Virus record (IMG/VR): IMGVR_UViG_3300009130_000118
Coordinates: 1 to 25,948 of that record
Length of the DNA stretch: 25,948 nucleotides
From: a virus
Strand: one strand, 5' to 3'
Shown: one piece after another, positions 20,763 to 25,948 of the stretch
Numbering within the stretch: the first letter of the stretch is position 1
Layout of the letters: the number at the start of each line of letters is the position of its first letter
Translations under genes and position numbers: made by a program
Notes under the pieces: model-generated
The model's input: only the letters and a program-made list of their open reading frames with translations
Databases searched by the model: none
Told to the model about the DNA's origin: nothing

Positions 20763-20763
20763 C

Positions 20764-20973
20764 ATGAGCTTTATTAAAAACTTAATTAGTGAACATAAGG
20801 AAGAGATTATTAATAAAATATTTGATGATGAACTTCAAGAAAAGATTGTGACTAAATTAAATGAACATGTTGACATTCCTATTATATCTGAGAAAACAGA
20901 AGAAAAGATATTAAATGCTATCTATGATTCTATTGAAGATGTAGTTAAGAATGCTATGATAGAAAAATTATAG
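20764..20973 (+). CDS. Small helical hypothetical protein (69 aa)
   Basis: ATG 20764 follows AAGGAG (about 11 nt upstream). The 69-residue product is a mostly helical, charged protein (MSFIKNLISEHKEEIINKIF, then EEKILNAIYDSIEDVVKNAM) with a short Pro-containing turn (VDIPIISEKT) between two helices. There are no cysteines, membrane segments or catalytic motifs. The stop overlaps the following GTG start by one base (TAGTG), consistent with translational coupling to the large tail gene. Function is unknown; a chaperone or assembly helper is only a guess. Confidence 0.65.
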   Translation: MSFIKNLISEHKEEIINKIFDDELQEKIVTKLNEHVDIPIISEKTEEKILNAIYDSIEDVVKNAMIEKL

Positions 20974-23900
20974 TGCCAAAAAAATCTTATATAATAAAAG
21001 ATTTTAGTGGAGGATACAATTTATTCAAGCATACTAGTTCGTTAGAAGATAATGAGTCTCCCCTTATGATAAATGTTAGAGGAGATAAAAAGGGTAAATT
21101 GAGAGCTGCACACAGTATACTTGCAGCAGGATCTAGTTTATTTACAGATATATACATTAGTCCATCTCAAGGCTTATTTGCGAGTAGATTTGATTATGGT
21201 ATAGAAGAAGAACTTCAATTCCAAGGGTTTAATGTTGTCACTCAAGTAACACTAACTCCTGGCGATTCTACTGCAATAGTAGGAGCGACTGCTGGGGTAG
21301 GTGTTGAATATGGAAATGGTGGTGCTAATTTCCAAAATCATGCTGTTCAATTTGATATTACAGCAGCTTCTTTTAAGCCTGCTAGATGGTATGTGTTTAG
21401 ACTTGTTATAATTAATAAAAGTAGAGCAACTACTGTAGGTTGGCCAGGATGGTTAGAGGCTCATATAAATGATCAAAACCCTGTAGATGTTACTTCTCAA
21501 ATGTTTCCAGCAGAATATAGAACAAAAGCTGCGGGAACTCAGAGTGGTATTGCTATAAGAAATAATGAAAGAAATGCTTCTCCTGTTGGTTTTTGTAATA
21601 CTGTTACTTGTGATAGATACACTACAATAGTTAATTTTATGATTAAAACTCCAAATGCATTTACTGGAGGAGCAAGTAATACAAGTAAATTTTGGCTTAC
21701 AGGGCATCCTAATGGCACAACAACAGGAGCGGGAGCTGATGATTATATTCTATCATCATTAGGTGTTTCAGCTTTACCTTATGATGTAGATAAGGATGTC
21801 GCTCAGAATTATAGTGATGTAAGGTCTCTTATGCATCTTAATGCAGGAAAAGTACATATAGTTCATGATGACCTTTATGTCGCTAGGGAAGTAGCATATA
21901 CTAAAGTTAGAAGTTATGATAATTCAGATGGCACATCAAGTGCTGGAGTCGCTAGTGGAGAAAGTTCAGATGCTACACTTCATCAATCAGGTCAAATAGC
22001 AAGATTATCTGAAGGTAATTTTAGAGATATTCAAAATTCAGAGACTAAAAGTATAGGTTATGTTGTAAATGAGTTAAGTGAAGTATTAGGAGGGCATGGT
22101 AGTAGTATATTAACAGGAGATGCTACTGAGACTGTTGAAAGAGATAAATATCCTTATATAAAGTATCCTATGAAAAGAACTTTTATAGCAAGAGCTCAAG
22201 ATCCTCAATCAGCTTTACCTCAATCGTCTTTTGGTAAGGTTGAAAATTTAGGAAGACCTTTAGTATGTTATGAAAATACATCTAATGTAACTCTTGATGA
22301 TATGTTAAAAACTATTAGCAATGGAAAGACAGGAATATCTATTACAAAACCTAGTGCCAATGGAACACCAATGAAGGATGAGTGGAGAAAAGTATGGAAA
22401 TTTGGAATTGCATACAAATTAAGAGATGGAAGTTATACTAATGTTGTAGATGCGGGCACAGGACTATTTGCAGGAGAGACAGGAAAAGTGATTAATATGC
22501 ATGTTACTGATTCTCAATTTGATTCTTTAAGAGTGGACAGTACTAATTTTACTGAAGACAGAACAATTACTATGGCAGCATCTGCTGATCCAACTGATTA
22601 TAGTATGTATATCAAAAATGGAGTATTGCATGGACTAGCTAGTAAAGTTGGAGAAGTAGCTGATGATGCTACTCAATTAGAAGCTTTTACTATAGCTGCT
22701 GCTGAATTTGCTGGTGGAGCAACAGGTGCATCGGGAGTATGTTATGTCAGTAATGCACATATAGATTATGAATTAGATTTAACCGATGCTACAGCGTGGC
22801 CAGAAAACCCTAGGTTTGAATTATTCTTTAAAGAAGATTCTCAAGAAGCAAGATCTTATGATTCAGGAATTGTTGTTGGTGCTACAAATTTTGATGCATG
22901 GGCTCCTTGGTGTCTTAATGACGAACCTAATGGCTCTCGATATCACAATTATTTAACTACTGGTGGAGAAAAGTCATTGTGTGGGACAGCTACTACCTTA
23001 GGTGGTTATAGTAATTTTAGAGATGCTAGAGTAAATGGCATGGTTATTTTTATGTATTCAGATACAGATTTATCAGCAGATGAAGATATTCCTTGGCAAC
23101 CTTTATTTGAAGTAGATTTAGACCTTAAAAGATATAAAAATTGGGCTTATGATAAAAGATGGTATGATTTAGAGCCTAATAGTAAACATTGCTCGTTATA
23201 TGTTGAAAGCGGATGTGGTTATACTAGCAGTACTGATTTTTCTCACGATGGAACAAAGAATTGTGAAGAAGTTCCAAGTGCGTATACAATGACTTATTCA
23301 GATTTAATTCCTTATAGATCTAATGAAAATACTAAAGTTAGATGGGGTTCATCTTGTATGGTTAATGGAAGAGCGGTTATTGGAAATGTTAAACTAAATG
23401 GTACAATTTATAATGATAGAATAATGGTTTCTGCTCCAGGAACTATTGATGTTTTTGCAGAAGATTATGCTTGGGATGCAGGCTCTTCAGATGGTCAAAA
23501 AATAATTACTATTGCAGCATTTGGGGACAAAGTACTTGTTTTTAAAGAACAAGATATGTATATAATGAATTTCACAGATCCTAATAACTTTTTTATAGAG
23601 GCTCAATATCATTATTATGGCGTAAATAATCCAGGTTCAGTATGTAGATCAGATTATGGTATCACATGGGTTGCTCCTAGATATGGAATTATGCATTATG
23701 ATGGAAGCTCTATAACAGATTTAACTGAAGAAAAATTAACAATTGAAAATATGTGTAGAGATATGAGCAATCAAGATTCTACATTAAGAGGAATTAGATC
23801 TTCAGATGTTCCTAGTATATCTTTTGAACCTAAGAGTAGAACTTTACTAGTTTTAATGGATACTTATCATAATTATACAGGTTTATGGACAGGTAATTAT

Positions 23901-24515
23901 TCTGAATTAGCTTGGTCATATGACTTTAATTCTAAAGATTGGTCTTTAATGGACAAGTTTCAATATAATTCTAGTAATAAAAAGACATTTACTAATTTTA
24001 TAGATATAGGAAATGGTAAATTATTTACAATTAAATCAGATATTACTGGAAGTGCTTATCCTCATCTAAATGGATTGACTGTTCCTTATGAGGTTAATCC
24101 TAGCGGAACTATAGCTTATGGATCTACTCACATACCTCAATTTTGGACTAGGGAGATAGATTTTGGAGATATGGGTTCTAATAAACATGTCTATAAAGTT
24201 GTTGTTAAATATAAGAAGTCCTGCAATGCTACAGGCCCTCAAACTGGATTTAGAGTGCAAGCTGCTGTAAATGGTAATTATGATTCGTTAAGAAATATGA
24301 CAACTACATTATCTACAGATGGATGGATGAATAATTCTACTGATTCATGGACTGTTCAAGAATTTAAACCTGAGACTTTATCTGAATTTAAGAATATAAA
24401 AACTATCGCAGTTACATTGACAGCATCAGCAACTTCAAGTGTATATGAAGGTTTTGTAATAGATAGTATTAGTCTTGTTTATAGAATAAAAAGTGTTGTA
24501 AGGGAGACTTTCTAA
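20973..24515 (+). CDS. Large virion tail protein, probable nozzle/hub (1180 aa)
   Basis: The GTG at 20973 overlaps the preceding stop by one base. The 1180-residue product opens with KDFSGGYNLF, SLEDNESPLMINVRGDKKGK and LRAA (9-46), the characteristic opening (FSGG.N....L.DNESP...NVR.D..GKLR) of large beta-rich tail proteins such as podovirus nozzle proteins. Long stretches of alternating hydrophobic strands, Gly/Asp/Asn turns and Trp/Tyr-rich blades (for example ITIAAFGDKVLVFKEQDMYI) suggest beta-propeller-like modules. The C-terminus contains a conserved-looking VIDSISLVYRIKSV. It is the largest gene here. The next gene starts in a TAATG overlap. The tail role is well supported by size and start motif; exact nozzle identity is inference. 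Confidence 0.75.
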   Translation: MPKKSYIIKDFSGGYNLFKHTSSLEDNESPLMINVRGDKKGKLRAAHSILAAGSSLFTDIYISPSQGLFASRFDYGIEEELQFQGFNVVTQVTLTPGDSTAIVGATAGVGVEYGNGGANFQNHAVQFDITAASFKPARWYVFRLVIINKSRATTVGWPGWLEAHINDQNPVDVTSQMFPAEYRTKAAGTQSGIAIRNNERNASPVGFCNTVTCDRYTTIVNFMIKTPNAFTGGASNTSKFWLTGHPNGTTTGAGADDYILSSLGVSALPYDVDKDVAQNYSDVRSLMHLNAGKVHIVHDDLYVAREVAYTKVRSYDNSDGTSSAGVASGESSDATLHQSGQIARLSEGNFRDIQNSETKSIGYVVNELSEVLGGHGSSILTGDATETVERDKYPYIKYPMKRTFIARAQDPQSALPQSSFGKVENLGRPLVCYENTSNVTLDDMLKTISNGKTGISITKPSANGTPMKDEWRKVWKFGIAYKLRDGSYTNVVDAGTGLFAGETGKVINMHVTDSQFDSLRVDSTNFTEDRTITMAASADPTDYSMYIKNGVLHGLASKVGEVADDATQLEAFTIAAAEFAGGATGASGVCYVSNAHIDYELDLTDATAWPENPRFELFFKEDSQEARSYDSGIVVGATNFDAWAPWCLNDEPNGSRYHNYLTTGGEKSLCGTATTLGGYSNFRDARVNGMVIFMYSDTDLSADEDIPWQPLFEVDLDLKRYKNWAYDKRWYDLEPNSKHCSLYVESGCGYTSSTDFSHDGTKNCEEVPSAYTMTYSDLIPYRSNENTKVRWGSSCMVNGRAVIGNVKLNGTIYNDRIMVSAPGTIDVFAEDYAWDAGSSDGQKIITIAAFGDKVLVFKEQDMYIMNFTDPNNFFIEAQYHYYGVNNPGSVCRSDYGITWVAPRYGIMHYDGSSITDLTEEKLTIENMCRDMSNQDSTLRGIRSSDVPSISFEPKSRTLLVLMDTYHNYTGLWTGNYSELAWSYDFNSKDWSLMDKFQYNSSNKKTFTNFIDIGNGKLFTIKSDITGSAYPHLNGLTVPYEVNPSGTIAYGSTHIPQFWTREIDFGDMGSNKHVYKVVVKYKKSCNATGPQTGFRVQAAVNGNYDSLRNMTTTLSTDGWMNNSTDSWTVQEFKPETLSEFKNIKTIAVTLTASATSSVYEGFVIDSISLVYRIKSVVRETF

Positions 24516-25165
24516 TGAAATATGATATAGATAGAAGAGATAGAAGAAGTCTTGCTAATAAAATTATAGATGAAAAAGGCAATGCAAGATTGCAAGCTAA
24601 GTCTGGGGATATGAAAATTACTAGAGATGTAAACGGTGTTAAATTAAATGTTAAATATGGTACAAAATGGTATAGTACTATACTTAGAAGTGATGCTGAG
24701 GTAGTAGAAACAAACTTTAAAGAGAGTAGTTTAACTTATAAAGAACATTATTTATATGATGGAGTACATGCTAAAGATACTTGGTTGAACATAGATTTTG
24801 CTCTAGATAGAACTAGAGTACTTCCAGCATTAGTTACTGGTGCTGTAATATGGCTTATACCACAAACTATGAATTTAAAAGGTGTAAAATTAATGTCAAA
24901 TACAGCCTTTAATGGTGACTTGGGTATCAGATTATTGAGATACAATAAAGGTGGAGCAGATATGAGTCTTATAGGAAGTTATACACCAGCATTTTCTCTA
25001 GTTAGGGATATGACATTTGTTAGAGGAAATGATTATTTCTTTCCTTTATCAGGGAATTTAAAAAGAGGTGAGTCCTACATAGCGCAAGTATATGGACCAA
25101 CAATTAATTGCTTTTCAATGATGAAAATGCAATGGATTTTACAAAACAAACTATCAATCAAATAA
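24515..25165 (+). CDS. Virion structural protein, tail-associated (216 aa)
   Basis: ATG 24515 overlaps the previous stop (TAATG), indicating coupling. The 216-residue product has a basic N-terminus (DIDRRDRRSLANKIIDEKGN), then KITRDVNGVKLNVKYGTKWY (34-53), a strand-rich motif found at the start of small virion or fibre-linked proteins in similar phages. The C-terminal half is a beta-rich domain (NLKGVKLMSNTAFNGDLGIR, YIAQVYGPTINCF). No enzyme residues are evident. It follows the large tail protein and precedes an Ala/Gly-rich gene, so it may be a tail or fibre-connector component. Family is not named with confidence. Confidence 0.65.
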   Translation: MKYDIDRRDRRSLANKIIDEKGNARLQAKSGDMKITRDVNGVKLNVKYGTKWYSTILRSDAEVVETNFKESSLTYKEHYLYDGVHAKDTWLNIDFALDRTRVLPALVTGAVIWLIPQTMNLKGVKLMSNTAFNGDLGIRLLRYNKGGADMSLIGSYTPAFSLVRDMTFVRGNDYFFPLSGNLKRGESYIAQVYGPTINCFSMMKMQWILQNKLSIK

Positions 25166-25177
25166 AAAGAGGTTATT

Positions 25178-25948
25178 ATGGGCAGACGGTCAAGACAAGC
25201 AAAACAACAAGCAGCATTAGGATATGCTGTAGGATTAGATGATTTATCGTCTAGTTTAGATTTTAGAAAAAAATGGAAAGATTTTACTGAAGAGGTTAAA
25301 GAAGCAAATAAAGAAGCTGCAAAGAAAAGCGCGTTTACTTCTTTTGTTAGAACAGCAGTATTTTATGCTACAGCTGTTGCAACAGGAGGTATGAGTATGC
25401 TTTGGCATAGTGCTGCAACATCATATGCAGCGTCTGCGGCTGCTGGATTAGTAGCTGATGAGGTATTGTATGGTGATATACCTGTACCTCAAGCACCTAA
25501 TAAAAAAGCTAGTAAATTTAATCAAGCTAGAAATATGGAAAAACAGCAACAACTTGAGACTGCTTATGGAGACCTAGCAGGAGATATAGCATTAGTAGAA
25601 TCAAACATAGATACTGCCCACTATGTTGAGCCTCTAACTAATGTAGTAGCTTTTTATGGTCCTAAGATGATTGATGCTAAGTGGAGCGGTGTTAACCCAA
25701 GTACAAATGTAACAATGTTGGATTCTGCAAGTCAACAAGCGGCTTCTGCTGGTACTGCTGCATCAGGAGGTATTCCTGAAACAGTATCTACAGTGGCTAG
25801 TACAGGATCTGGAGGTGGAGCTGCAGATGCTGGTAATGTAGCTCGAACAGCTGCTACAGGTGCTTCTGAAGGTCCTGCTGGATCGCCCACTGGAGCGACT
25901 ACAACTAGTCAAGGCGGTGATATAGATTGGGCTGCTATTGAAGGGACT
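25178..25948 (+). CDS. Partial Ala/Gly-rich protein with hydrophobic segment (runs off right edge)
   Basis: ATG 25178 follows AAAGAGG by 5 nt. The frame is open for 257 codons to the window edge, so the C-terminus is missing. The product begins MGRRSRQAKQQAALGYAVGL, then a charged helix (KKWKDFTEEVKEANKEAAKK, 31-50) and a hydrophobic, Ala/Gly/Ser-rich stretch (about 55-95) that could cross a membrane. The visible end is a Ser/Gly/Ala/Thr-rich low-complexity region. The layout resembles internal or ejection-type virion proteins that follow tail genes, but this is only suggestive. It is the last gene in the window. Confidence 0.68.
   Translation, partial: MGRRSRQAKQQAALGYAVGLDDLSSSLDFRKKWKDFTEEVKEANKEAAKKSAFTSFVRTAVFYATAVATGGMSMLWHSAATSYAASAAAGLVADEVLYGDIPVPQAPNKKASKFNQARNMEKQQQLETAYGDLAGDIALVESNIDTAHYVEPLTNVVAFYGPKMIDAKWSGVNPSTNVTMLDSASQQAASAGTAASGGIPETVSTVASTGSGGGAADAGNVARTAATGASEGPAGSPTGATTTSQGGDIDWAAIEGT

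Noticed and set aside
1-25948. CRISPR arrays, insertion sequences or integrase genes
   Set aside because: No regularly spaced direct repeats, transposase-like frames or recombinase motifs were seen on either strand.

Overview
The window is about 26 kb of an AT-rich tailed double-stranded DNA phage genome, probably podovirus-like. This rests on a terminase small/large pair, a P22-type portal, a scaffold, an SU10-like major capsid protein, an adaptor-like protein, a very large tail (nozzle-like) protein and no visible tail sheath, tube or tape-measure genes. Small cysteine proteins and a zinc-peptidase endolysin of kinds common in uncultured aquatic phages hint at an environmental phage, but the host cannot be named. 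Shine-Dalgarno sites are strong, so the host uses SD-led translation. The code looks standard: TGG is the only Trp codon in the long genes.

Left block (1-3029, minus strand): a partial small membrane-like gene, a stand-alone PNKP-type 3'-phosphatase, a 76-residue acidic gene, then about 1.5 kb without protein genes. That stretch holds a 73-nt RNA shaped like the tRNA-like domain of tmRNA but without any message or pseudoknot region, a large structured RNA candidate (about 1053-2443), and a canonical tRNA with a CAT anticodon lying inside that candidate. Beyond it are two small minus-strand genes (46 and 87 aa) with a terminator between them. GOLLD and ROOL class RNAs share this setting (phage, beside tRNAs, very large), but I cannot assign a class.

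Switch region (3030-3237): an A-rich, G-free tract and AT-rich promoter-like sequence between divergent transcription units.

Right block (3238-25948, plus strand): a run of small genes (zinc ribbon, coiled coils, one ORF broken by a TGA), a terminase small subunit, an unusual cysteine-repeat protein, two small accessory proteins, the terminase large subunit, two cell-wall peptidase candidates, then portal, scaffold, major capsid protein, two small head proteins, tail/adaptor genes, two holin-like membrane proteins around a metallophosphoesterase, the 1180-residue tail protein, another structural gene and a partial gene running off the end. Most genes are tightly packed with 1-20 nt overlaps or SD-length gaps, as in a late operon. 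Five late starts share an identical GGAGAGAT box.

The most interesting items are the mini tmRNA-like RNA, the large RNA with the embedded tRNA, the cysteine-repeat protein between the terminase subunits, and the TGA-interrupted ORF.
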